NCBI GenBank assembly: GCA_023014365.1
Contig: JAEBUN010000004.1
Location: 2,356,001-2,420,000 of the forward strand
Source: Lepiota brunneoincarnata
Lineage: Eukaryota > Basidiomycota > Agaricomycetes > Agaricales > Agaricaceae
DNA length: 64,000 nucleotides
Direction: 5' to 3'
Shown: one piece after another, positions 46,085 to 58,605 of the stretch
Layout: every line of letters starts with the position of its first letter
Position numbering within the stretch: position 1 is the first letter of the stretch
Position numbers and translations under genes: made by a program
The notes under the pieces: model-generated
The model's database searches: none
What the model was told of the DNA's origin: nothing
The model's input: only the letters and a program-made list of their open reading frames with translations

Positions 46085-49000
46085 CTACGAATTGTCCATT
46101 TCCAGTCCGTGTAGCTCTATGACATACATATTGTAATTGCGATCTGTGGCTCTTGCGACGCCCGCGTCACCTTCGGCCGGATTAACCCCACACTGGAAGC
46201 CTAACATCATCTTGTACTCGTCAAAGTTGAAGATCTGCCTCTCCCGAATCCGATCAAGCATCTCCTGCAGGGAATAACACATGAATAAATTCCTTGAATG
46301 CAGGTCGTAGTCACACACCTGAGGCGTCAAAAAATACAGAGAATAATAGTGTTTTGCCCGTTCAAACTCGGTGTGCTGCTGATCATTGGTGAGCGTTTTG
46401 ATGCTCTGCTGCAGCGCCAGCATATTCCGCATCGTTTTCTTGATACCGTAGCCATTCGGAAGTCGCAACAAACGAGCATTTGAAATCAATAGTTGTTCCA
46501 TCAGATGTCCCAGACCCGTAAAGACATAGCTATTAAGTCAAGCTTTGAGTTTGGGAGTTTGGGTATGCATGAACTGACACTTACTGCCTCTCTTTCGGCG
46601 GAAGGCTGTTTGAAGTTATGTCATCGCACTGCACCAGATCCGTGTTTAGGTCGACAATGTATGGGTCGGGCTCTGTGACTTCATATGTCAATGCGTAATT
46701 CCCCTGCAAAAATCATGAGAAAAGGGAATCGGTTAGGGAACAAGAGCCTGACATGTCGCATGGCAGCTTCCAAATAGAAAATAGCTCGGCATCGAAGGTC
46801 AATGCGGAGGGTATCCAAGATTAAGCCAGACAGTTGTTCATAGGTCTTAAGAAGCGCCTGGAATCGTCTACAGAGTTTTCAAGTTCAGATTTCCGTTTTT
46901 AGGCGTTGTCAAAGAACACATACAGTGCCATTTCTTTTGAAAGAGGCAACTGCAAGCTCCCATCGCCATCATTCAATGGTAAGGAAGGAATAAATGGCGT
47001 ATAAGGAGTGTTTGCTGTGAGGCCTTCTAACCCGTTGGGTGAAGTGGGCGAAAGCAATGAGCCATCGGACCTAGACCTAAGCGTACCAAGCTCTCGCGCA
47101 AACCATGCCTATGCTAGATTATAAGAGGCTATCTTGCGGAAGATAGATCTGAGGTGTCGTACCACACTGCGGTATAGGCTCGCGAGGGCAGAAAGATTTC
47201 TTACGGATGGTATCAGATCCTCCTTGATTATCGACCTGCGTCCCAGTAGTTCGATCTCGATGTTCGTTTGCTGCCTGCATAGCTGCTGTTGTTTGAGTAA
47301 ATCGTTTTCCTACGACGCTGATTTTAAAGGAAGTATAAAATAAAATGCGCGAGGACAAACCGGGGTCGCAAGCAGCTCTGTCAAACAAGGCGTAAGCTCC
47401 GATTTTTGTGCCCACTGAGCGCCGAGCGCAACCTTCGTCTCAGCAGCGGTAGGCGACGCTGGAGTAGTTGTAAGGGCTTGGAAGCGATCACTACAACGTT
47501 GGTAAAACTGAATGACAACTCCGAGAATAAGGCGTGAGTAATTCTCCTTGTGGAAGGGCGTTGTGCGCAGCATAGCGCATAATGAGTTGATCAAGGCTAT
47601 CAATTGCGTGCTGGCCTAAGGGTAGTTCCGTTAGTGTGTTGGCCCTGAGAAAGTTTCTGATTCCCTTACTTTTATTAGAGGCTCAGAGCAGAGCTGGGTA
47701 GATAGCGGATCAGGCTGGAACGATTCTGGGCCTACCAGGAAGTTTAGCCAAACCACCCAGTAACCGGAGAGTAATCGAGTATACCTGAGACCGCTTGATG
47801 GAACAAGTCCAACACCTTCTCTTCCAACTGAGGCAAATATACCTTCAACACAAACTCATCCAACACGCTGCTCGACGCCCTGGCTAACTCGATGCCGGAG
47901 GGCAATGCGTCAACTATGCGATCTAGAAACGCCAGAGTCGGTTGGAATAGGACAGCAACGTGAAACGCATCGGGCCGTATGAGGAGTCGGTGGTGTTGTT
48001 CGGTTCCAAGTAGACGATCATCTGTAGGGTTGGCCAAGGAATTTTGTAAAGAGTCCCCGGCGTTAGGTTGGACAAGCCCTGGCATTGTTTCTTTAAGTAT
48101 TCGCGTAAGACCCTCTTCATGGGGTTTGAGGTATTTGGATATGCGTTTGAGATCCGTATCTGTAAACCGAAACATAGCCTTGGGCACGGTCAAGGCTTTT
48201 CTCAGAGTTGAGAGGCGGTTGGCCGCCCACCTTTCCTTTGTCCCTAGAGAACTTCCCATCTCTTAGGATCTCGTTGATTGATGATATGGGGTTTCTACCA
48301 GACACGAGACCGCGCTGTTCGTCGGTGATATAATCTTGTATCAACGTTCGAATCTAGAAACAATGGGACAATTTGTTATTATGATAACCATGAGAGAGCC
48401 CACCTCGGCCTGAACAGGGTTCCAAATTTCTGTGAGGGGGAATAGCGTTCCGGGTTTCGAGCCCAATGAATCCCTGAAATCTCTCCTCTGAAACGCCTTC
48501 TATGTCAGCTGAAAATCGCGAAGACTAAAGAACACACCGAGCCAATGCGATTAGCAACTTCTGAAACGACCCTTAGGCCCTGTGCCACAGCATCCAACTT
48601 AGAATACAGCGTCCAGAATAAATCCTTCAAGACCTCATGGTCAGTGCGTTTTGCAGATGACTCCAGTGCAACGAGTCGCAACGTGGTAGCCTCCACGAAG
48701 GGACCTTTGCCTGATATGATAGGTGCCAATGCCATACTCTCCCCTCCTGTTGTGAATAGATACACGCGATCCGACTTGACAACTCCCTCGTTCGAACTAC
48801 CCACATTCTGGCGCTTAGTATATTCCGCCCTCTCTTCCACCTCATCCAGCGTAGTTTCAACGAGGGAGAATATCTCTCCTGGTAGTCGCTGTGCGATGTT
48901 GTCGAGCGCTGTTCCTAGTTTTCCTAGTACGGCGAGAGACTCTAGGAGGTTTTCCATGTACGTGAAAGAGTCCGACTCTGGGTTGGAATTCGACGACGGC

Positions 49001-50805
49001 TGGTTGTTAGATGAGGAGGAAGGAAGATTTGAAGGCCCGGTTGTGCTGGTCTGCTCATTGGCATCATATGGCGGATCGTTGGTCCGCATCGAGAGATCAT
49101 TGAGGAACCGGGTGAGTCGGGTTTGGCGGAGAGAGGGAGATGTGGGGCGAGATCTTGGCGTCGCACGCGGTTTATCGTCAATCTCGTTGTCAAATTCGAC
49201 GGGAGGGACTGGAGGGAATGATTATGATGTTGTATGGGAACGTTTGCAAAATGCACTTACATTTTTGTTGACCTGGTGCGTAGGCTGACCAACGAGACTC
49301 ACACCAGAAGGATTTGAGGTACAAGTGACTTTGCAGTTCATCAATCAGGATATCTTTGAGGGCCTGTAGAACGGGTTTTAGCTGAGGTTCTTGCACGAAA
49401 ACAAGCAATTTACCGTCTCCTGTCCATTCAGGTAGCCTCTCAGGTCGGACACGGCTCCGATTTCCTAGCATATCCGGTTTGTTGATGATCTTGAGGCTGC
49501 GCACAAGCAAGATTGCAGCCTGCAGTAGTCTCTTTTCAGACATGAGTGTTTCAAGAAGGTCCGGGACAGTCTTCAAGTGTTCACTGTGAAATATATGACC
49601 ATGCTAGTCTGGAGATTTAACGATTGTTTGCTCACATTTCATCCAGAATTTTCATCATTTCCTCCAATATTTGGCCTCGAGACCATAGCTGGACGAGGTC
49701 AGCTCTTTTGTTTCCGAGGGCTTCCTTGGATTCGAGTAATGCAGTTCGTGCTAGGGATGTTTGGGTTTGAGAGGTTGAGAGGTGGTTGAGAAGAGATGCA
49801 TGGTGAGGTAGCGAGGCAGCAAAGGCCTGGTAGTGTTCTGGTCGCAAGTAAGATAATGTCTCGTGTGAACGGACAATAATGGATACGCACTATCCACTGA
49901 TCCCTTCAAGGCCTTTGACAGCATCTGTTTGGTACGCCGGAAGGATTCCATATCCTTGCCGATGGAGGAAGAGTCATCAAGTAACTGAAGAGCCAAATCG
50001 ACATTGTTGAACTAGATTGCGGTCTATGTTATGTTATGATACAAGATTGCGACGCAAAGTTATTCTTACGTCCGGTTCAATCACAAACTCCCAACCATCC
50101 TTGATCTCGTCGAGGACCGCTATTGGTAGGATTTGTTACCACGGGAAGGGAAGCCAGGGGGTGAGGGAGGGGTGCGTACCGTCAATATCTCCAGTTCTAG
50201 TCGTTCCTCTCCTCTTCGTTGCTCTTTCCTGTATACGTTGCTGCCGAGCTCTCTCTGCTTCGATCTCTTCCTGCCTTTGCCGCTGGTACTCGAATTCATC
50301 ACTTCCATTTGTCATAGCACGCCTCCGTGAGCCCGCGGCCGTGAAAGCAGACATGACAGAAACCAGGGAGGTAGGTGTTGTTTCATCTCCGTCGTCCGTG
50401 TTGCCACTGGGTGACCGAATCGTCTTCTGCCTTAAACTTGGCTTGAGGATAGACGCAGCCTGTTGCTGGTTACGTAGTTGCCCAGACATGTCCTGACCTA
50501 GTGGTGCTGACACTGTCCCGATACTGATCACGAGAGGATAGCGACGACCTTTCACCTGTCCCATTATCTGTAATACGGCCCCGCCGTTCAGATCGCTGGG
50601 GCCGAGAGGGGCCTATGGGTGCAGCATTCTGGGCTGCATAGGAGCTGTTGGGATGGGGGTCATAGCCAGGCGTTGCAGGTCTTGAGGCGGGTCGTGATAT
50701 TTGGAGAGGTCTTGTTGATGAGGTTCCTGGAGTAGACACTGGCTGGGAATGGGTAGATTGGGGTGTTTCTGGACGGCGCGTTGGAAAGGGAGGAACGCGC
50801 GACAT
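46085..50805 (-). CDS. SEC8: exocyst complex subunit SEC8
   Basis: SEC8 (EXOC4) is part of the eight-subunit tether that docks secretory vesicles at growth sites such as the hyphal tip. From the ATG at 50805 there is a long Ser/Pro-rich start (MSRVPPFPTRRPETPQSTHS), then EFEYQRQRQEEIEAERARQQ, the Sec8 N-terminal region (DEIKDGWEFVIEPDFNNVDL, ALQLLDDSSSIGKDMESFRR, HYQAFAASLPHHASLLNHLS), MMKILDEM, KTVPDLLETLMSEKRLLQAA and KPVLQALKDILIDELQSHLY. The C-terminal half includes LDRIVDALPSGIELARASSS and VLPQLEEKVLDLFHQ-like helices and ends YNMYVIELHGLEMDNS. The opening is longer than in yeast and looks disordered. About 14 introns; exact ends not traced. It shares a 92-bp promoter with the hydrolase at 50898. 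Confidence 0.9.
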
Positions 50806-50897
50806 GGAGCAACGTCCAGCTAGTGGGAGGAGACAACTGGAAACACTTCACGACGTACGACTGATCCCATTCGTTGCCTTTTCTGGTCATATCTACA

Positions 50898-52052
50898 ATG
50901 ACCAGCCTTCCTTCATTTCTACGCCTCTTGCCTACAAAAACATCTCGTGGTCCATATTTGAACACTACTTTCTGCCACGAACCACCCCTTGTACCCGTTC
51001 ATGCTCTGTGGTGGCCACCAAGGAATCCAGAGATCTGTCCAGACATCGTGGTTTTATTTATCCCGGGTTTGCTCTTCCCCTTTCTCATTGTCGTTGTTCT
51101 GACCTCCACAGGGAATCCTAGTCTGCTTGATTTTTACACGCCTTTTCTCACCGCTCTTCACGATAAGGATTCCACCAGAAACCTTGCTATTCTCGCCCAT
51201 GCTCACGTCGGCCATACTCCTGGGGTTCACGACAAAACTGACGTTCCCTCTGGACTTAACCTTTCATACCAGGTTGAGAGTGCAATTCAGGCTTTTGATA
51301 CAGTGTCTGCAGAATTCAGCGGATCCAAGATTCTGCTTGTTGGACACAGTGTCGGGTCATGGGTGTCCTTGCAAGTAGGTGCCAAACAGCTCCTGAAGCC
51401 CTGATCCCAGCTCATTGTATCTGGAGGTCCTGAAGGCACGTCCCAATATGGTATCCGGCGTATTTCTGCTGTTCCCGGTGATCTGTCGCATCGCTGACAC
51501 ACCGAGTGGCCGCAAGCTGTCGGTACGCGTGGGCGTTCATCGGTTCGGGCCGTTACTCAGACACCTCCAGCCGTTCTTCAAACCTGTCCCTAGGATAATA
51601 GTCTCTCATTTATCCTATCTGACGCGATTCATCCCTTTCTTTCTACTCCAGAAGCTGTTTTGGGATTGGCCGGATGCCCAGCTCCGAGTCCTGCGCGATT
51701 TTCTCGATAGTCCTGCATGCATCTTGGCATCACTGAGTATGGCAGATCAAGAGATGCAGACAATACGCGACTTAGATATTGCTCTTTTACAAGACCATCG
51801 ACAACGGTTGTGGTTTTACTTTGCCGAATGCGATCACTGGGTTGGGGAACAGAAAGATCACGTTCTCAGTTGTTTTAAACCAGACATTGATACCTTGCGT
51901 ATCATCCATGGCAGCAGCGACGTACCGCATGCTTTCTGTATCAGTATGTTGTTCGGTTTTTGGCGGGATCAGTGCGAAGCTTACCATTTTACGTAGACCA
52001 TGGTGAAAGCTTAGCGTTACAGTGCCACCAGTGGCTTTCGAGTATGAGTTAA
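50898..52052 (+). CDS. lipid-droplet-associated hydrolase (LDAH family)
   Basis: Exons 50898..51066, 51112..51374, 51427..51943 and 51997..52052 give 334 residues. The family (LDAH/DUF2305) are alpha/beta hydrolases found on lipid droplets with proposed sterol-ester or lipid hydrolase activity. Visible: VVLFIPGNPSLLDFYTPFLT (the GNPG-like loop), LAILAHAHVGHTPG, LSYQVESAIQAFDTVSAEF, nucleophile SKILLVGHSVGSWVSLQVLK, VSGVFLLFPVICRIADTPSG, the hydrophobic IVSHLSYLTRFIPFFLLQKL that may enter the membrane, LWFYFAECDHWVGEQ (acid) and the final HAFCINHGESLALQCHQWLS, whose His completes the triad. An in-frame stretch at about 51523-51560 could be a very short intron but reads through. The ATG at 50898 fits a short leader opposite SEC8. 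Confidence 0.88.
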
Positions 52053-52199
52053 ATATTGTAATTACTAGATGTGATGACATGATCATTGTATGCACAGCCA
52101 AGATGCGTTATAATTGGTATTGCCGAAATTGGGTAAACCAATTTCTGACACGTTCCATCACCTCTGGACTCTTGGGCTCGTGAGCTCGTTCTCGGAGCA

Positions 52200-55100
52200 A
52201 TGTCCAAGGCTAGCTCTGAGTTTGGCTCAGCCATTTCCATACACGAGATGCCACCATCCAGTGCCACAAGTTCTTTGAATGAGCCGAAGCGCGAATCATC
52301 TAGTGCACCCTTTTTCATATTACTCCCTCAGCTCTCTCCAAAGATAAAAGCGCGGTATAAGCCACCTAGAGGGTCTTCCCTGCTTCCGAATGTCGATGAG
52401 GTTATAGGAGAGTACACAGTGAAAGGAACTCTGTATTATTATGCCCGCTTCAAGAGGGGCATTGCGCATCGGGTAAGTTCCAGCTTGCTATCGCGTCTAC
52501 CACGAGTCTGAACGCGTTTTCCATCTTCAAGTTTCCAGAAGACGGTTTCAAAGATCATTTTTCGGACTTGGTAGATGTCTACAGTACGTTTAACCACACA
52601 ACCACCCCAAAACTCAACCAAGATTCTTTCCAGACCACAAAAAGGCCAACGGAACACTAGAATCCTTCGATCCGACTGCTTCTTATATCCATCCTTTGGA
52701 TCGAGTGAAGCTAAAGCTCAGCCTGCCCGTCAGCGGGGACACTTCCAGCCTCACTTCCGTCAGTAGTCTAACCGAGAGTGAGGAGTACTCCGACGATGAT
52801 AAGGGAGAGTACGATGATTCTGACCCATCAACTCAACGTCGACGGGGCCTTCGTAACAAGCATTCCAGGCAGTTACCCTTCAGTCCGAGAAAGACAAGGC
52901 GGGTGGTCCTGAAGGTGGTCGCTGATAGTGATGACGACCCATCTGACCGGCGGGCTCTTCGTTCCAGGCAGCTGAAGCTCAAGCCAGTCGCATACACCGA
53001 AGGCGAGTATGGTGAGTCAGAGGTGGATGACAGCGAGTCGGATTATCGTGGTGGGCGCTGGGGTGCCAAAAAAAAGTCCAAAGGCAAAGGTAAACAAAAG
53101 GCGGTTTCTAAGCCTAGGGGTGCACGGCCTGAATATGGAGGCATCCATCCCGTTGGTGATATTGAACTGGACTATTTCTCGGATGATGAAGACAGACAAC
53201 TTCGTGCTCATCGTCGAATATGCGAGAAATGTCACCATCAACCCGCCCACGTGCAGCTGAAGGCTTGGGCGCGGAAGAAAGGGAGGGTGAAAAAGAAGAA
53301 TTCGGACACTGAGGAAACTGACGAGGAGGAGAGGATACAGCAATTGGGAGGATGGATACGGTGGTATGTAATCTATGATCTTGCTGAAATTTGTGCTCCT
53401 GAATGTTTGCCACAGCCTCAAATGCCCTGTTTCTGCACACTGGGGTTGTCTAGCCCAAACTCAGCGTGACGAAGTACTCAAAGCCGCCCGACAGCGTGAA
53501 GCTGTGAAATGGAAAGAGGATCATGGGGATGAGGATGGTAGTACTGGTCTTCCTAGACGCAAAGGGGTCGACATCGAAGAGACAACTGACTTTATTTGCG
53601 GCAAGTACCCTTTCATTACCAATGTTGGCCTGGATCTGAGCCTCGTTCTAGGTCCATGTTCAAAGGGGGGAATTTGCATGGGCTGTATGGAGACTGTCTT
53701 GGAACCTCTGGGGGGTGCTGCGCTATCGGTGGATGGCGAGGACATCGCTATGGTGGATCCAGTGGAAGCAACCACCAAAGTTGAGAATGGAAAGATAGAG
53801 GGCGTTCTTTCTCGTGAACTTCTCTACAGGTGCCTAACGTGCAAACGCCTTGCGCACTATGCTCACTTACGCCGACCGTCTTTCATGGTGGAAGCCGATC
53901 TTCCAGAAATTGCGGAATATTACCAAGCTAGCACGGCCTGGCTCTGTCCCGACTGTGCATCCTATCGTTATCCTCTCGACAAGATCATCGCCTGGCGTCC
54001 TTATCCTCTTAATGCTGTAGAGCCTCCCCGTCCTCTCAACCATCCTCCATATTACAAGGATCGCTTACCTCGGGAATATCTTGTCAAGTGGCAGGACAGG
54101 AGTTACAGGCGTTTATCCTGGGTTCCACACATGTGGCTCGTTTCTACCAACCCGTCGAAACTGAAAAACTTCTTGACTAGTGGTACCAAGGTTGAGCTCT
54201 TGGAGGAACCTATTGATGATGACGAAAGGCCTAGGGCTAGCAAGGAGCGGACTCCTGCATTCAACATTGGTATTGCTGTGTCTCGTGCCTCATCTACTAA
54301 ACCTGGGGGGGCTACACCCAAGCTCCCTAGTGATGCTTTACCCGATGCTGAGCGATGGATTCCGCCCGCTTGGAAGACAGTGGATAGAGTGTTGGATGTC
54401 GTGCTTTGGGTTCCGAACCAAGAGAGCAATAAACAGAAGAAGAAAAGGCGCTCTCAACGAGTTCTTATAACTGATGATGAAGACAAGGAGAACGAGGAAG
54501 CTCAAGAAATTAAGCGGACGATCTTCGAGCAGGGAGAACTTCCTTCGCTCGATAATACAGAGACTGCGGAAGAATGGGAGAAACGGACTGGCCAGACCAT
54601 CACAATGGCTGAGATTGATAAGGTGGTTTGGGTATTTATCAAGTGGGGTGATTTGGGTTATGATGAAGGTGAGCTTTCATTGACTTGGAGTTGATCATGG
54701 AGCTAATGTCGATTATCTCAGCTTCCTGGGATTCGCCGCCTCTGCCTGGGGAGAAATATTACGATGCATATAAGAGGGCGTTTGGGAGATTCGTGTTTTC
54801 TCGGACTGTGGAGATCCCCAAGCTCAGTAAAGAGCATGCCAGACGGTTTGATGAACGTGTCAAGGATGAGTATCGGAGAAAATACCTTCTGAAGGATGCT
54901 GCTGACCTGCAACTTGGCCAAGCCCCTGACCTGAAATTGATGCCATTCCAGGTAGATGGGTTTAACTGGCTGTGTAATAATTGGTGGAACCACCAGCACT
55001 GCATTCTAGCTGATGAGATGGGCCTTGTGAGTACCCTGTTCCCGTTCACCCCAATTCTCAGTCGAAGCATTTTCAGGGCAAAACCGTTCAAGTAACGGCC

Positions 55101-58100
55101 TTTCTGGGCTTTATTGCGTCGCAGTGGAAGGCGTATCCAGCTCTTGTAGTTGTTCCCAACTCGACCATCACCAACTGGGTACGAGAGTTCGAACGCTGGG
55201 CACCCAACCTCCGAGTTGTCCCTTTTTATGGTGAAAAGAAGGCAAGGGACGTTGTCAGGAAGTTTGAGCTATTTCACCAGCAGCATCATACTACCAATAA
55301 CCCGGCCAAGTTCCACGTCCTTGTTACGACCTACGAAAATATCACAGGCAAGGACTTTACGCCAGTGTTCAAGAACCAGAACCGCTGGGAAGTTCTCATC
55401 GTCGATGAAGGGCAACGGTGTAAGTCATTCTTTTCGCATTTTTGTGAATACCCTAATGCATGCACTTTACAGTAAAGAATGATAGCAGTCTGTTGTTCCG
55501 GAAGCTCAACGAGTTGAACAGCATCCACCGTGTGATCATGACAGGGGTAAGCTACTCTGTAAGCGATACTTGCGTCTACTTGCTTACCAATAGAATGCAG
55601 ACACCCCTGAACAATAATATTCGCGAACTGTTCAACCTGATGAACTTCTTGGACCCGAAGGAGTGGGCCGACCTGGAAGGTTTAGAGAAAGAATACGTAG
55701 AGCTAGATGAAGAGAGCATTAAGGAGCTGCATGTCCGTTTACGGCCCTACTTCCTACGACGGATCAAAAGCGAAGTCTTACAGCTTCCAGCGAAGGTGTG
55801 TAATATATTGAGTATTGGAGCCCACTGAAAAAATGATATTTGTAGAATGAGATTATCGTGCCTGTGTCAATGGCACCACTACAAAAGGAGGTGTATCGCT
55901 CGATCTTGAGTAGGTTTTACCCGAAAATTTTCGCTCAACCAACCTCTGACAATAATTCGCAGGTCATAATCTTGATATCTTGAACGGATTGAGCGGGTCG
56001 AAGCCATTTGGGTTGGTAAACAGGGGCAAGCTCAACAACGTTCTCATGCACCTGAGAAAGTAAGAACAATTCCACTCGTCCTCTACCCCTCCACGCTCAT
56101 GAATCGTAGGTGTTTGCAACACCCCTATCTCTATTCCGAGGATATAGAGCCCAAGGGACTGTCTGACCAAGACGCTCACGATAAGCTCATCGATGCAAGC
56201 AGCAAACTCCGGTTCCTCAAGTCGTTGTTACCCAAACTGAAAGAGCGAGGGCACCGTGTTTTGTTGTTCAGCCAGGTAGGGTGGTGACTCAGCGAAAGCG
56301 ATGTATACTCATGATTTGCATCAGTTCGTAATCGCGTTGGATGTTATCGAGGACTTCTTGGCTGGCGAGGGACACAGGTACCTACGCTTGGTCCGTTTGC
56401 TTGCGATGGTTGCGCCCGTGTTTTCTAACGTAATATGTAGGACGGGAGTACGAAAGGGACAGAGAGGCAGAAGGGAATGGACGAATTCAATCGGCCCGGC
56501 TCCGATGTTTTCATATACCTCTTGACTACTCGAGCTGGTGTAAGTCAATATATTCCTACGGGCATCGCGTGGGCTTACTGGTATGCAGGGTGTTGGAATC
56601 AATCTCTTTGTAGGCTCTGCCGCTCTGATCCATGTACCAATATTTAATTAGGTTGGTTAGAGCGCCGACACGGTCATCATTTTTGACCCTGATTTCAACC
56701 CCCATCAAGATCTGCAAGTGAGTATCTATGTTGTTGTTACAAGTGGGCTTTCTAAGACATTCTAGGCTATTGCTCGCGCGTATCGCTATGGGCAGAAGAA
56801 AACATGTCTCGTTTTCAAACTCATGGTCAAAGATTCTGCCGAAGGTGAGAACTTGATTTGGAACAACTGAATTTTTTCTTCTAGTCTTGACGATATTTTA
56901 GAGCGTATCATGCAAATTGGAAAGAAGAAACTTGTACTTGACCATTTGATCGTTCAGAAGATGGACGATGACGACGATGGTGTAGGGGAGAATATTCAAT
57001 CTATTCTAACATATGGAGCACAGACGTTGTTTAGTGAGGAAGGACAAAACTCTCGGGAGACCGTCTGTAAGTAGAAACTTGTCTCAAGGGCGAACGAGCT
57101 GATCATTCCCACAGACTCGGAGCATGATATCATCAAGCTGATCGAGAAGACCGAAGTGGAAGGTGAACAAGAAGACAAACCCAAGGAGGGCATGAGTTTC
57201 TCGTTTGCTAAGATCTGGGCAGCGGAGAAGGATACTCTCGAGGAAGTCGAGGACAATGACCAAGTAGATTCTTGGGCACAGACTCTCCAGAAGATAGAGG
57301 CAGAACGAGCCAAGGAAGTCAGCAGGGGCGCAAGCCGAGCCTGGACGCGGACGCCGGAAAGCGGCTACCCTTGCGAATGTTAGCCAACAGTTGACCTTTC
57401 TATCCAGGGTACTAAAATTGTTTCCAGAAAAAACTCAACACCAACGAGGGACCAGAGCGACCAGGGCCACCCAAGTCGAAGAAGGGGAAAGAGCCGGCCA
57501 AGTCTGACACCTCTGGGTCCGCGTACAGTGCGTCCGGGGGTGAAGATTCCATTGACGAAGATAGTGATGTTGCCATGGGGTATGGACTTCCGGGGGGGAA
57601 TTTTGGAGAGCGACAGCTGACGCAACACAGGAACCTCACGGATGACAGCTACAGCTTCGAGTCTGCTTTGAACCCCCAAGTTCTTCCGAACTCAGTACCT
57701 GCACTTAACCCAGAGTGTGGTTTGTGTGGAGAGAGGCACGGTGGCGGACTGGGCGAGTGCCCGATGACTGACAATTCAGCTAATCTTGCGGAGTATCGGG
57801 AAATCCTTATTTTGCACGCAGACGACGAGGATTGGGAAACCAGGGCAAGTATTCTGCTTTGTTGAGCCTAAGCTTGTATTGTATTCATGCGATCATATAG
57901 AGCGCCGCTATCAGAGCAATTGACGAGGTACTCTATGCTCGCGGTCACTTGTCGCTCATAGCGGGTCAGCCGCTGCACCCCATTCGACCTCAGCAGCCTC
58001 CATCTAGACCTCCGGTGCCTGAACAACCTTTTCATTCGAATTGGCCGCAACCAGCGCAGGTACCTGCCCGATTGAACGGCATACACAATTCTGGTCAAAC

Positions 58101-58507
58101 GCAAAACAAGGTCCCACAAGTGCCGACGGGAGCACCGAGCCAAATTACTCTAAATTACGGACCCGCACAGCAAGCCGCAGGTCCGTCAAAGCGACCGTAT
58201 TCGCCTTCCGAAGAACCCGTCAAGAAGAAGCAGAAATACCCCCTAGATTTGAAGTGCCCTGTCTGTGATTCATCTCCCATTCATCTCGTTAAGGAGTGTC
58301 GCATTGTCCGTGAGGGGTCAAAGAGGTCTGTGACAGCCTAACTTGTCCTCGGCCTGGAAATTTGACATCATGTTCAGCATATCACAGCAGATAGAACGGT
58401 TGGAACGTGACCCAAGCATGAAAGATACGACCGATATACTACGAAAGGTGCTTGAAAGGGTCAAAATGCGTGAAATGGAGGTGGAGAGGGCGCAGAAAAA
58501 TCCATGA
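52200..58507 (+). CDS. CHD-type chromatin remodeller, Mit1-like
   Basis: A nuclear SNF2 ATPase of about 1,750 residues over some 18 exons. Order of parts: acidic/basic N-terminus; a PHD-like zinc region (CEKCHHQPAHVQLKAWARKK, CLKCPVSAHWGCLAQTQRDE, CSKGGICMGCMETV, YRCLTCKRLAHYAHL, WLCPDCASY); chromodomain-like segments (REYLVKWQDRSYRRLSWVPH; VVWVFIKWGDLGYDEASWDS); helicase N-lobe with LADEMGLGKTVQVTAFLGFI (split by an intron at 55027..55076), VVPNSTITNWVREFERW, LIVDEGQRLKND, VIMTGTPLNNNIRELF; C-lobe with RFLKSLLPKLKERGHRVLLF, LLTTRAGGVGINL and AIARAYRYGQKK. The C-terminal part has two zinc-knuckle-like sites (CGLCGERHGGGLGECPM, CPVCDSSPIHLVKEC). PHD, chromo and C-terminal Cys motifs resemble fission-yeast Mit1, the SHREC remodeller that silences heterochromatin, more than Chd1. 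The final exon is a short coiled stretch (IERLERDPSMKDTTDIL). Confidence 0.88.
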
Positions 58508-58605
58508 GTCCGACGACGTTGTTACAGTTATTATTCTGCTAATCTAGTCTACATTCTATTTCTTTCGTACCGTAACACACTCGTCAATATTGCCTGGGAT
58601 CTGCG

